A DNA stretch of 64,000 nt from Smittia aterrima (taxonomy: Eukaryota > Arthropoda > Insecta > Diptera > Chironomidae): NCBI GenBank assembly GCA_033063855.1, contig CP093830.1:11098854-11162853 (forward strand). The letters run 5' to 3'. Made by a program: the position numbers and the translations under genes. Below, one piece after another: positions 29,401 through 44,400 of this stretch. The notes under the pieces are model-generated. The model saw nothing but the letters and a program-made list of their open reading frames with translations, was not told the origin of the DNA and did no database searches. The number at the start of each line of letters is the position of its first letter. Within the stretch, counting starts at the first letter, position 1.

Positions 29401-32400
29401 TGAAATCATCGATCGAAAGTTCAAGCGAAATTCTTTAAATTACAGAAAAAAAAACCTGAAGAGCAATCAATCAAAGTTTCCTCTCGAAGCCGCATGCAAA
29501 TAGTTTCATGTTGATTGCTGTAAACGGTGAAGGCCGAAGGGTAGGAGGAGTGCCTATTGAGCACTAATCGTGACATTTTGTCATCCATCAATCTCAAGCT
29601 ATTCTTTTCGCCCAGAAGTTCTCGTCAGCTTGCAGCTGGGGGAAACAATGTGAGGCTTTTGTTTGCATAATTTGCGTTTTCCTTCGATTGTGGCTCTAAC
29701 TGTCAACTGCCTTATGTCGAAATTGCTTCCAGCAGTGCAAGATTCTCTAAGGGAGTGAACCAAATCGCACCACAAAGAAAGCGAACTATTAATAGATCAC
29801 ACGACTGCAATAAAAGGCAAAGAAATAAACCAGAACGAACCCCGGAAACACATGTTTATGTAATCAGACACCAAGAACCCGAAAAGAAAAAGATTTTCCC
29901 ATCTCCAATCCGTTAGATGAACTGAAACCTTAGAATGGAAATTGAATTCGAAGCGGTTTAACTAATTTCTCTGATTATTTTCCTTCCTGTTCGTGCTTCA
30001 GGGGAAACTCTTTGCGTTTCCTATGAAAATCTTTTATGAACCGGAATCGCTTCTCAAAAAGTTGACTTTGTGTTGTCAGGTTCTCGAAACATTTTTCATA
30101 AAGTGTTAGACATAAATTTTATGGATTTTCGGGTGTCAGGGTCGGACAGATGTTGTCGTGGATTATTGTCCGTACGCTTTGCGTCAAAAGCGATTCACGA
30201 AGGCGATGAAACTTCTCATCGAATGGACAACAAACAAAATATTAATTTACATTTTATTGCGTGCGTACATCATCGTCTACACACTCGAAATACCTTTCCG
30301 ATGATTCGTGAAGGATTTCCGGTAGTTTGACGGAGCGAAAGTGTTTCAAGTTACGATTCGAATGAAATTTATGAAGACATCAAAAAAAAGTTTTGTGTCT
30401 GCGACTCGTTCTCCGAAGAAAGACTTCCGACTGTGAAAGCAGATGCGTTTAACGTAGACAAATATTTAATTAAGGCAACTGGGAGTGTTTCGAGAAACTA
30501 AATTTGTGCAAAACTAATTAGAACTGAGCTTCACGTTCTAGTGAGTCGGAATTTTGACGTCTGTCGTCTCCAGCAAGGAAGTGAGTTAATTAACTTGGTT
30601 TAAACACTCGAATGCGTCCACACGTGGAAGCGAAGCAAACGTCAATTGAGCACAGCGATTAGATATGTAACGGAATGCAATAAAAATTCTCCGTCAATTG
30701 AATTAAGAAACTAATTTTTATGGTTTTATCACTTCGTTGACCCGAGTTGATCAGAAGAATTTTCCAGAGAAAGCGCGCGCCTCAATATCGAAATCGGAAT
30801 GATCATTGAAACTAATTGGAATTAATCTCTATAAAATAATTTAATTAAACGTTTCTCTTGTTTGTTTCTTTCTAGGTAAGCAAAGTCTTCCAAATCGGAT
30901 TGCGTCGTCTCTCACCGTCCAAAGATAGACCAAAACATGAAAGCAAATTTGCGAAGAAAAACTGCAACGTTCGTGAGTTGATGGCATTTAGAAATCACGT
31001 CCATAAACATCCGCAACATGAAAATATCTTGACATTTCTATCATCGCTCCCGGCTTGACATTTTCCTTGCGGCAAATGAGTTACATGTGAACTTACAAAG
31101 TTGCTTCGTTATGCGATCGCTTATTTGACTTTGTAAGCAAATAGATTCAAGCTGAGTCGATTAAAGCTTCAGCTGACGATGACACAATTCTGTTTTATAA
31201 TTGAAAAACTGTAATCAACCGCGCGTCGCCATTGAAAGACGATTAATATTAATTCACAAGATAGATTCATTAGCCTGTTGACATTCATTCTTATCATGAA
31301 ACTGTCTCAAAGTCGGTTCCATTTGTTTTGTTTCGAAATCATCAACATAAACAATTTTACGACGAAATGGATTCACAAGAAACTCTTCGACCCACGTAGA
31401 CGCCCATGCACCTTTGGAATTTGTCTCAATAGCAAACCCAAAAGAGTCGAATCGAAAAGCATTCCACTCGAGACTCGAGAGCGATGGGAATTCTGGCCAA
31501 GCCAATTTTGGAGACAATAGACGAATCTATCGTTGAAAGGAAATTTATTGAAGCATGAAGTCGTTTCTTCTAGAAAATTAAGCATCTTTTATTAGCTGAA
31601 TCTATTGAATGAGACGATTTGTCAGGGGTCAAGGCGATGCCGGGAGATAATAAACGGAACAAAAACTTTCGCACGCAAATTGAGATTAATTTTATTTTGC
31701 GAAATCATCTCAAGACGAAATTTCCGAGAAAGAGAGAAAATAAATTGTTTCCCATTCAAATTGGCTAATGACGATGCAGGGGATTATGATATGAAGCACC
31801 ATTATTAATCAGCCGAGCGAGCTCAAAACGGAATCGGCAAAATCATCGGAATTTTAATGATAAAATGTCAATGAGTTTTTGCTTTTGGCTGATGAGCAGC
31901 GGGGAACCTTTCGCAGACTCGAGAGAAGTCAAACTCGTAGATGAAAGGAAGTTTGATCATCTCAGCAATTTCACAATGGAAACACTTCTTTCTCTTTCCA
32001 TTTTCAACTTCATCGGCAATCGACTGAGACTAGTAATTAAGTTACATTGAATACACTTGCTAACAGTCGCCTGTGAAGACGCTCGAGATCGATGCGAGTT
32101 GAAAAAGAGATTTCCATAAAAAACCCATTTTCAAACTGCTACTGGCCATTAATTTCATTACAAGTTTTTTTTTTATCCGATTGCTTTGGCTTTGTATCTT
32201 CATCGACGGTCGACCGGTACAGAGAATATGAAAATTACCAGCTCCTCGTAATCAATTATTAAGTATCAGACTCAACTCTGTGTTTACTTTAATGCTGCGC
32301 ATCTCGAGCGAGTTTGTTTGTCTTCTGTCCTCATCATAGAAATCAAATTGAATCAATTTAGATTTTAATTATATTCATTTCATAACTCTCGCGATAGCAT

Positions 32401-35400
32401 CGTGTGCTGTAAGATAATTGACATGTCCGAGCCTTTGCGTTATCATTAGCCGCGTTGACATTTCAATGCACGCCAATCCCAACATCGCTCGATGTTTGCT
32501 CGTTAGATAAATTGGCAAACGTCAAAGTGTCAACTGCTGTTGATTGAAAATGAATGTTTGAGACATCGATGGACAAACATTTTCATAAATTCTCTCGTTT
32601 GACAATCTCTACCGCTAATTGTTTTTGAGTGTAAATTTCTCACTCAAATATTTGTTGATCCTAATGGAACGCTAATTAGTCGATGCGTGGTTGTTGGTTG
32701 AGAGACCTTTTAATAAATAGTCCGATGATTGCTGTTACACATTCCAGTTTCATGGTCTTTCATAAAAATCGGTTTTTGATGAATGAATGAGAACGCGTCT
32801 GATGAAAACAAAGTTTTTAAATAATTGTGAGTGCCTTTCATGACACTTTAAACGCTTGAAAGTCTCCACTTTATTAAATGATTGATGCGTACCATCATTT
32901 TTATGTTGGCGGCAAAATTTATTAAAACAAAAATCCAATTTCTCATGGTTATCAGATTAATCGCGTTTAAATCTAGTGCGCGTGCCTTGCTCAAGTAAAT
33001 TGATGAATTATTCGATTTTAAGCAGGAGAAATTGTTGGTTTGATGTAGGCAGTGTGACAATTTGTGTTGGTTTGAAGAGAAACGAGTCAATTCTAACAAA
33101 TGGGCCATGGAAGACGAAGAAGATTGATTACCAGTTGCTCTTAATGCGACGATAAATTCAAATTTGACATCTGATGACGCAATAACTTTTGTGGTGCAAG
33201 ACTCAACACCAGGCGCTCTAATGCAAACTGTTTTTAAACTGTTCAATCTCGAATGTGTGTTCGAGCCTCCGCACGACTTCATAATTTTTATTTTCTCACA
33301 AAACTCGATTCTCTTAGCTTGCGACAGGTAGGTCGACTCTAATTAAGTTACTGGATTTCCTAGTTAATCTGAACATGACTTGAGTTACTGGCGCCCACTT
33401 AGTGCGATCTCGAACGAGCTTAAGCGAATGGAGAGTTCGTCACAGGCAATTTGTCTCTGTGCGTGACGCAAAAATTGTTAATTGCCATCACCAATCGAAA
33501 CCTTATCCACCTACCAAACTATCGAAAGCTGTGACTTTTACAATGGAACCAGAAATTAACGTTTGATTGTTGTGAAATGTTTACTGAACCGATTTTCGCC
33601 CTCTTTAGAGATTAAAAGTTTTAAAATCTCAATTTATTTCGATTTGGACAAAAGAGACGTCGCTGCGCAATAATTCCTGAAAGGGAAGCCACTAATTTCG
33701 GCTGCAATCTCCGAATCAGCATGCACCGATCCCTTAAACTAACATCTGTCAATCTGCAAAATGCGTTGGAAGAGAAAAGTGCAATGAATGAGTGCAGAAA
33801 GAGAAAGAGACTTGGAGTGGAGGTCGATTGAATAATTCGTCACAATTTAGTTTGCCTCCGAGCCTTAAATTCAAACTTTGTTCATGATGATCCCTAAAAC
33901 AATTTAATTTCACAATTTGTACAAGACGATGAAGATTCTTTTCAGCTACGAGCACAAGCTAAACAACTTCAAATCATCTGGACAACAGACGGCTGCTGTA
34001 TGCCAAACGATCCTTTCATTTCGGCACCATGTGCAGTCGCTTTCTAGCCAATTGTGAAACTTATCCACTTTCAATGAACATAATCGACCATTAACGTCGG
34101 ACTCGTGTCGTAAGAAGTATTGACGATTTGAAAAGTTGAAACGTAAACAGAAAAGTTAAGATTGCAATGTCAACAAATGAAATCATTTTTCTCATCGACT
34201 CGAGCAGTTAAAATCTGTAACATTTATGATGAAAAGTTTAATTGAATGAGCAACATTTTATTGCTGTAAACAACGCAGTTGCATGTGTTCATTGGATTCA
34301 GAGCAAAGACATGTTTTGTGCATAAAAATCTTTTATGTTATCACGCATTCGACTTGAAACATGAGATTTAAGATTTAATGTAAAGAGTGAATCGTAAATC
34401 AAGCTCAGAGAGTGAACAACGAGATTCTGATTGTAATCGTAATTACGAGTCTTCTCGTAGGAAGTTCAGTCATCAATTACGTTGAGATGCTCAAGTACAG
34501 AGACTTTCGGCAAGACTCAAAAACGATAATGATAAAAAATTAGTTTAATGATAGCGACAGAAGAAGAGATTCTCACATTTTAATAAATTACACATTACAA
34601 CCGCTTCGAAAAATTTAACTTCACGGCCGAGGTCGATAAATAAAGTTCTTCTCCACGCTATCCATGTTGAAGTATAATATTCATAATTTGTATGAAGACG
34701 ACACAACTCATAAAGAAGAAAAGAAATAAATTCATTTTTTTTTCGGGGAGATGAACGTCGATGCGGCTTAAAACGCAAAGTAATTTATGAAACACTCGAC
34801 GTGGAATGCTTTCAAATGGTAACGACTACAAATTTTACTCGCTCGATGCATTTCATGTGCTACATTGTCATAATCGTCAGAGATCAAAGGATGAAGAGCT
34901 CCATCGCCACCATCGCTCAAATGAAGCGTTTGTTCTCGAGAGTCTTTTGTGGCGAGCAAACTTTGGTGATTTGTCTTTTCTGTGACAGATGAAGTCGGTT
35001 CAGCCGATGAAGCAACCGCTAGCAATAAATATTTTGAATGCAAAAGAATTCGAAAAATATTATAAAAGAACAGTTCTCCTTCTCTCGGAAACACTTCGCC
35101 AAAAAAACCATCTTGACTTGCAATATTATGAATCCGATACAATTCTTTCTGCTTGCATGCTTCGCAATTCTTCTTCCTTTCTACTCTCTGCCAATTGTTT
35201 GTGATACACAAAGTCCCCTCTCGCATAAAAAAGAAGCAGACACAACTGATGATGATACAATTTCAGTTTTTCAGTTGGAGGCAAAATAAAAAGAGATGAA
35301 GAAGATAATTATTTCGAAAAGAGCAGAAGGAAGAGATAAAACGCTGCATTGAATGCGCATCCATCGCATTTGGCTTCTCGTTTTTCAGAAACTGTAACAT

Positions 35401-38400
35401 TCAAGAGGGAAATTATGTTCTGTTTGTTTGTAAATGACACGTGAATCGAACTGTTGACTGTGTTTAACATTTTTTCGGCTTCGCTCCCTCGTTTCAAGCG
35501 AAATTGAGATTTAGGCGCTTTAAAACATTTTTCATTTTGAAAAATGAATCAAACAAACTGGTAATCAACGCAAGTATTTACTCGAGACTTTATGTTAAGT
35601 CGAGTTTGTGAACATCGAAAGGAAATCTTGCTTGTTAGAGCGGGGAGAGTTTGTCAGTTACTTTCACTGAATTTCCATAAACGAAAAGAACTTTAAACTC
35701 AACTGACGATCTCACCACAAACCAAAACATTTCTTCTCTCGTTTCCCCATCTGCATGTGCAGTGAATTAATGTCGATTTGTATTAATGAGCACACGCTTT
35801 AGAAGCGGCCCTCCCATTAACAACAATAAACATCGCGAGCCATTTTTCAAAAACAAAATATCTCTCGAACTCACTCAATGTTGAATTGAGATGAAAACCA
35901 CAGCATGAGAAATGCAAAGTGCGATTGATACGTGGATTGCTATTGACAGTTATGTATGGGCAATTGGATGGAAAGCACTTCTGGCCAGCAATGAATTCTC
36001 TTTTTCTATTTATTTGTTTTACATTCAAAGGGCTTCACTCTGCATCACGCGTCGAGTTTTTCACGCTTTCGAGTGGCGTAGTGGCATTGGATCGAGAGCA
36101 ATCGAGAGAAGTTTGTGTTGATTAAATGCGCAGGGCGATTTGTACAGGAAAACGAAAATAAATGATGTGTTAATGTTCGACTTTTAACTCGAATGCTCAT
36201 CGAACACGAAGCTCCATTAAGGAGAGCACGGGTTACTATAAAAATACTGAACAGATGTTGGGACTCCGCTCTCCAAAAACTACGATGATAAAGTTTAAAT
36301 TTTTTGTAAACATTTTGTTTGGAAATTAATTGGTTTTCGAGAAACGGTAGCGAAGGTAATTCGAGACGATCGAGGGTTCATCGAGCTCTTGATAACGTTA
36401 GCAGATGCATCATCGATTGTAGCAAATATTCGATTTGCTGCGCCTAATATAAAACCCATAAACCACTGATGATGTTATTATCATTCCAATTCCAAAAAGG
36501 TCTCGTGAAAAACACGGAAATCTATCGGAAACTAATGGATTCGTAGATTGAGTAACAAGCCATCATCGTTTGCATACATTACGGATTAATTATTCATGTC
36601 ATGTGCCACTTGATGCAGCAATCGCTTCAGCCTCCGTTGGGCTGAGGCGCGGAGTCGAAAATTAGCATAATTTATGTTCGTGAGATGGAGCGATCTGATG
36701 TGTTCGACACTATTGCAGTCAAAACAGCGATTTTTCCGAAAAATCATACACGAGCGACTTTCACTTGATTGGGAAAACCTTCATCACGATTCTCGCTAAG
36801 GAAAATGTTGTTAGTTTCGCTTTCCACACGATAAATAAAACGATGACATTTTCGAAAACACAAACTGAGCTGAAGACAAATAAAAAAAAATGCTCGAACG
36901 AGAAGGAAAATTGGATCATGACTTTTATGTTTTAAATTAGAAATAAGAGTCGCCGTCTTCAGCTGAATAGGTGGATCGTTTAAGCATGAAGCACAGAGCA
37001 GGCTCGTGCTCGTAATATTCCGATAAAAACTGCAGAGAAGTCAAAGCTAATATGTTAAGCGAAGTGATCGTAAATAATGTCGAAGGCGCACGTTCCATTC
37101 TTTAAACTTTAATTTCCTTCGCTTTCGATTAACTTTTTTTTTTGGTTGAAATCCAATTCAGAAGATTTATTTTTTGCGTCGTACGTTTGCTCGACAAAAG
37201 TCATTAACTTTTTTTTTTATCAACCCAGGGCAGGTGATATTGAAGTGAAAACAAGTCGACAGTAAACTTGTCGATGTGGGATTCAAAACAAAATTCACGA
37301 GCGGAAAAATATTTTCCTACGCAAAGTAAACTTCCGAATGACATCATGTAAATCGCAAATCGATGTAGATAGCTTATGTAAACAAGCTGCTGAGCGAATT
37401 TCTTGATAAAACTGGCTCACGTGGAATGTGTTTCGAGCCTACAGTCTCAGTACAAACGACGAGCTGTTCTTATCTTATCTAACACTCAAATTAAGTCAAT
37501 AAAATTCGATATCGCGCAGCTTTCATTTCTGAAACTTGAGACTGTAATGTGTTGAACGAAAAGAATTTTAGCGTCAACAGCAATAAATTTTGAGTTTAAT
37601 TTATTCAAAGTCGTTTGAGCGTTTCGAGTTCATTAGGAAATTGATTTGAAAAGGATGAAAACTAATTTTTCGGCAACCGGTTTAACGATTCACGGTCGAG
37701 TTGACAGAATCGCAATTTAGAATCTCAAAATATTTAAGTTAACCGAAATCTAAATGTTAATTAGCGGCGACAAATCGATTTAACGTTCCTTTGTCCAAGA
37801 TTCTTGACATTCCAGTTCGTGCTTAACGTTTTCGCCAAAGCTCTTGTAATTAATTAGCTTATCGCGTTCGCTATAAATCTCATTCTTTGTACTCAACGTA
37901 ATTTGACTTATAATTTACATCACAATCCACTTTATTGAATGTTTATTTTCACAACAACCATTATTGTTTCAGCTGATTTAAATCTTTCTCGAATCACTTG
38001 CAAGTCATTATAAAAATTGATGCTTTGGGGCGACGAGGGGGCAATTGAGAGTTCAGTCACGTACGATATCCTGTGCAAAAGCTTTAACTGTTTTTTTTTT
38101 GTCTTGAGTATTTCGTGAGGAGTGAGACGGAGAGTTGGTAAAGATTTCAAAGCAAAGTCATTCTCAGTCGAACGTGACGTGATTAATAAAAAAAAATTCC
38201 TTTCATTTTCCAAGATTTAAATCATGCTCGAGGAAGTGGAATGCGCAGTAGAAAATATATCAATTGAAAACAATTGGAAACTGTATCGAATTGCATTCAG
38301 CAAATTCATCATCTCAGAATGTTACTCCCGCGAGGCAAACGAACGAATCAATAAAGCACGAAATCAAACTAATTAATTTTCATTCGAATATCAATTTCCA

Positions 38401-41400
38401 CATTCTCTCTCGCTCTGTGTCTCCATCGATGGCTGTTTGTGTAACCTACATCGAAGCCAACTCTTTGAGAATCAGATGAAAGGAATCTAATGAAGTTTAT
38501 TTGCATATCGTCGGCTTCAGCATAAATATCGGGAGAATGACTGAGAGGAAAATAATCAAAAGACAACAAAGTATTTAATTAAAAAGTGCTGACAATCAAA
38601 TGATTTATCTTTTCCGCACTTTGACTGCAACGGCAACATTAGCTTATTCAGCGCATTTCGAATGAATTCAAAGGCAACAGTGAAAAACCGCAGATTTTAA
38701 TTTCAATCCCCGGCGAGAAGCAATCAATCTCAAGACTTTCCAGCTTTAAGAGTGAGATCGTTGATACACCAACAGCGCTGCAAATGCGCTTTCGAAACAA
38801 AAGAAACGCAGATTAATTGCATTCTGATACTCAATCGAGCGAGAGTGGTGTCGATGAGAAGGAAATTCAATTTCGATTTAAAAGTTTCATTAATAAGACA
38901 TAATAGAGATCGTTTTAAAGGTTTTTTTTTCAATGAGCTGCGGTGAAGAGAAATCGAAGACGGTGCTCGCAATCACGCGTGAGAATGATTGAGATCTGCT
39001 TGTTTCATGAGCCGCAAGCTGGGTCGAAGAGAAGGAGGAGACGCTGGGAATTACGTGTGAATGAAACGCATCATCGCGAAGGTTTTATCGCTTACGGCAA
39101 CTTCATCATTTCGACCGTTTCCGCATCTTAAAATCCGTTATACTTTGCGTGATGGAAACAGGCTTTTCCTTCAAGCTTTTCATAAATATTTCTTAACAAC
39201 TGAGAGATCGAAACGAAAAGTAATTACAACGATTTTCAGCTCGCTCACTTAATTACGTCTTGCAAGGCAGTGTCAGTCGATTTACGCCGACACTTCTCGT
39301 TACTTACAGCCGGGAAATTCAATTAAGGCTCGAAGAGAGCGCAGCTGAGGGAGAATTTATGTTCTCATTTGCGGATACTCGTATTCTAATGGTGTTAAAA
39401 TAATGCACAAATGCTCACATGGTTAATGAAGTGCAATTTAAAATGAACATGACATCTGAATGCGCACAAACACGAAGCCTAGTAGCAGATTTATTGGAGT
39501 TGAATCGGCAGAACGTAAAATGCGACTTTTTAATTAATCACGCTTCTTACTGACTTGTCTCTCGAAGTTACAGAGAAACCGCCAGGAGAAACTTCTCCCA
39601 CTCATGCACAAGAAGTGACATCAAATTAAATTTAATTAAATAAAATGAGAAGTCTAACCGTGACCTCTCTCTCTCTGTATAAGGCTCTAATCGATCGAAG
39701 AACGCTAAGATTCGTCGCACCAACACAAGACAAAGCTTCTCGAATTCATTTCGATCGATTCGAAATGCTCAATTTGCTAACAATTTAATGCTCATTGAAT
39801 CGCAATTAATGCTCAGGCGCGGTTGTCTACGACTTGCTCGTACAATTAACCGCTTTACGAGTTCAAGTTCTCGATGATCTAATTCATTTTGAAAGCTGTC
39901 GTGCGAATGGAAGCTCAATTGGCGACTGTGAACGTGAAAAGTTGCCAACCAACTTTGCATCCAGAGCAAATTAAACGCCCACATTGACTTTGCCGCTTCA
40001 ATGTGACACATTTTTCTTGTTGAACAAGCTACAAGTCTACACCTTCGCGATAGATTACAAACCTCAGACGTTACAAATCAAACCAGATGGGCTCGACAGT
40101 TGCAAAATGCTGAAGTCTTCCTTCGTCTTGTCAGATCATAAATTTCTTGAGGAATGAGACATTAATCTCCTTAAAGAGCTTCTTGTGCTCTCGTCATCAT
40201 TAACAAGCGCCGAGGCAATAATCGAATTAAGTCACACGTCAAATAAACTTTCGATTTGTGAAGAGCAATTAGTTCAATCGAGAGCAGAGCAAAGGCGAAA
40301 AGTTTTAAAACTGTGAAAGCAAAAATTTTACCTTTTACGGTTTTCCTTTCCTCCCGTGCGTTTTGTTATGGCATGAAGCGACATGAAAGGTCACATCGAT
40401 ATTTAATAAAAAGTCTTTTCGAGGGATCAATGGATGGCAATTTTCAACAAACGACAAAGCATTGTTACGAGATTTCTTTTGTGGTGAGAGCACACAATGA
40501 CATTGAGAGCCTCCTTCAACTGCACTCTCGTGCCTTCAGTCGCTTTGTTTCGATTGTAGCGGACAAATATATTTGAAGCGGTGGCACAATGCATTGAAAA
40601 TCAATCGGAGAAGAATGTTTATGTTGAGTCCGAGTCGGGCGGATATCGTGTAATGTATTTTTGTTTGTCCTTCGACAACAAAATATTTTGATTGATTTTC
40701 TTAAGATGCTCTCATCTCCTTCTCCTTTGAGGGGGTGAGTGTATAGAGAGATGACTAACCGATCACGAAATTGATTGGGATTGAAATTAGCAGGGGGTTG
40801 ATTAAATGTTTTGATGAGGTTGTTGAGTTACTCAAACTGTTTGTTGATGAATAAGATTGAAAACGATTGGAAATTGGTTTTGGCAAAAATTTCATGTCAT
40901 GAAAGTGGTTGAGGGAGTGATTTGATTGATTATGAAATGTTTGTTCAACTGAGACTATGACAAAGGTTAGCCACGAGTCTTTGACTTTCAATTCAATGAA
41001 AAATCTTTGAAAGATTATAATTTAATGCTTCCGAGTCTGATTTAAGATTTTAATCTTCGCCAAGGTCAATCGACATTCGAAACCTTTGGTAAATCTTGTG
41101 AGTGTAACGAAAGTGGATAATTAATCAGTTTTACTTATTTTCGCGTTAGTTCTCTTAAAATCCTTAAAACAATAAGTGAACAAGACAAGCAAACATTTGT
41201 CCGAGAGATGAGGAGAAGAAATGAGAAATAACTTCTAATAAATCACATTAATTATAAAGAATAAACATTGGAAAGATAATTTCTTCTATTTTTCATCTTT
41301 TTTTTCGGTCGAAGGTACACGCTAGATCGTGAGGAAGACACATGATGTCTTTTCGAAATTTTAAAAATAAATAGTCAGGGCCTGGTCGATTGCTCGGGTT

Positions 41401-44400
41401 GAGTCGCTTAGCTCGAGTAAATAAAAGTTATTGTTATTACATCAACAGTCTCCGCAGCACAAATTCGTCTTCGTCTTCGAGATCCATGTGTTTGTTTTGG
41501 CGCCATTTCCACGACTTTTCAGCGTTTCACTCAAACCTTTGTTTGCTTAACGATTTCGTTCGGAGAAACATAAATCGTTAATGAATCTTCCCGTTGATAA
41601 ATGAATTAGCTTGGCAGGAAGCTCGATGGGGAAACTTTCGCCAGCAGAAAGAAAATTAATTAATTAAAAACTTGCTCTGAAAGCAAACGTCAGCATGAGT
41701 CGTTTCGTCTGAAGGTCAACGAGTTTTCAATTTATAAATTGAGCCCTCGTGTTTAATTACTCATCAACATAACATTTCCACTTGAACATCAACAGCGGCT
41801 GCTGGAATTTCGCATGAAAGCACGCAGCGCCTAGACGATTCAATTAGAATTAGTTGCTAAAAATAATTTTTGATGCCATTCACTCGATATTCATCAGCCA
41901 GATGGCCACGAAAGAATTTCATTTTTCATGAACACACGAACTGAACTCATAAATGATTTAATAAAAAAAAAACTTCAATTTATGCAAGCTGAGTTGGACA
42001 ACGACAAGCGAACGGGATCACTCCCGCCCTGGACACACTCGATTGCCATTTTCGACTTGACTTCGATATGGAAATTAAATTTCTGATTCGTTTTAGCAAA
42101 ATAAACATGTTTGAATTGCATGAGCCTCGACCGAAAATGGTTTGTGAAACGTGGGTCACAAATTGACGAGATCCAACCCAGCCGACAGTTGTTGCGTTGT
42201 TGGTTTGTTCAATCGACGGTAATGGCTTGCGATGAATTCCATAAAAGCATTTGAAAATCCTCAATTCATTTTTATTACAGCAAAATATTATTGGCTAAAC
42301 ATTTCGTTGCTTAGATTGTTAAAACCGCTCCATCTCTTAAAGTGGCTTTTACTGAGTTTATGCAAATTTATCATTCGAAGTTGTTGGCTGGGGAGAAAAT
42401 AAAAAGAGATAAAAACATGAATTCTCGCTTTTATTTCTTCTCATGCCTTAATTAACAAATTAAAAACGCTTGCTGCTCCTCTCACGAGTCGAAGACTTTT
42501 TGTTTTTTGCTCGGTAACGGATGAGTCTGGCAAACGGCTTTTTTTTTGTGGCGGCTCAAAATGATCTTCCATTTGCATATCAATCTCGAGAGGATTCTTG
42601 TTTCACTTTGCATAAAAATATAAAAGTGTTATGATAAGAACTCTCAGGGAAAGTTCATTTCTCTCGACTTCTTTAGCATCTGCAAAATTATTTAATGAAA
42701 TTTCAATTAATGAAGATTTATGATCGGACTTGATTGGAATGCCAAAGCTGAGCAAAAAAACAGCTTCTGGTCTGCAGATAAAATAAAAATTTCGCTGTTC
42801 ACCAGACGAGATTTAATTCATTTCAATAACAGCGAAAATGCTTTAAATTCCTCGAAGGGGAAATAAACGAAAAATTTTGAAAGTTCAAAGCGATTAAAAC
42901 ACGAGAAAGAGAAAAAAATGCGAACGGAAAAGTGGAATTACAATAAATTTATGTTGCAATCGTAGCGAGAGACATGCAACAACATTCTTTCGCCACTTTC
43001 GAAAGATTCTGGAATGAGCTGTAGTTACGAATGCGAAGTGCAAGTGGAAGGGGGCGCCAACGGCATAGAATAAGCCACAAAGAGCTTACAACCGGATTAG
43101 CATAAAATAAGTAATCGACTCGTTTGTATTCTACGAATGTTCGTCTGCCAACAAATTAGATTATTCTTTATTACTTGAAGGAAGTTGAAGAATGAATCTC
43201 ATGGCTAGCGATGTCTTCATGTTTTCTGCAGTAAACAAACTCGACTTGTTGGAATTAAACGCCACAATCAGAAGAAAGCATTAATCTTCTGCTCTCTTCT
43301 TCATTTCATTTATCATCTTTTTCACTATTTGTCGTGAATAAATAAAGAGTTTGTGTCTCGGAGAGAGAAGAGTCGGCGGAAGGAGAAAGAAAATTATTTC
43401 TTCTTCAATTTTTACGACAAACAAACCAATTTGAAGACGCGAATCGAATGAGTAATGAATTGCTGAGGGGAAATGGTTAACACCAAAGCGACGACAATTG
43501 CAATAACTTTTCATTGAAATTGATGTTTTGAATTGATGTCGTCAAGGAAGCGTTTGAACATTTCGTCACGAATCAAATGAAGGTTTCGAAAGTCACTCCA
43601 GCTTCGCCAATCTTTCCATCTCACTCAATTTCCACAAAAGCATTTGAAAGCGAAACCCAAACGTTAATGTTTGTTTAATTGGCTCCAATTTGGAGCAATT
43701 CTGTTCGAGTCTCGTGTGAGTAGAAAACTTTGAACCCCGCTCAACGGAAGCAGCAATTTGTCGAGTGATTTTTACAACTTTCCTGTGCGGAATGAATTTG
43801 TATGCCTCGCTATACAATTTTCATCTAATTTAACATGACAAATCATGAGTTGAGATGGCTTGAGGCGGCAACATTTATGAGCTTTAATCGCAATGCATCG
43901 CTGTCGAGATTTCACTCGCAATTAAATTAAATTCGAGACAACCTTCTCTTCACTTTCTCACAAGTTTCTGTACGAGCGATGAAAAATCCTTCTTCGTTGT
44001 CTCCTTGAAATCTCAAGATCTAAATTCATTTTTTAATCCGATTAACGATGAAGTCGCAAGCTCATAAAACTGCTTGACCTAATATCAACTTTTTATTAAA
44101 TTACGAGCGAGCGGTTATTGAGAGATTTCTAAATATTATTGCTGCAGTATCGAAGACTTAGGGATTGTGATGAGAGATTAGCGTTAAGCTTGAACCTGTT
44201 ACAAAGCTCACAAGAGTGAGATTCCATTATTTCCTAGTCTTTTAGTGTTTTTTTTATTTTATCGAGTCACTCGCCATGTCGTTGGCAGCAGCAGAAAATC
44301 AAACCGCCCACCGAAATCTTTAAGCTACAGCTCAAAAGACTTAGTTGAAGGCGAATGTTTCCAAGCAATGATTGCACAATTACAATAAGCGCTGTGTTCG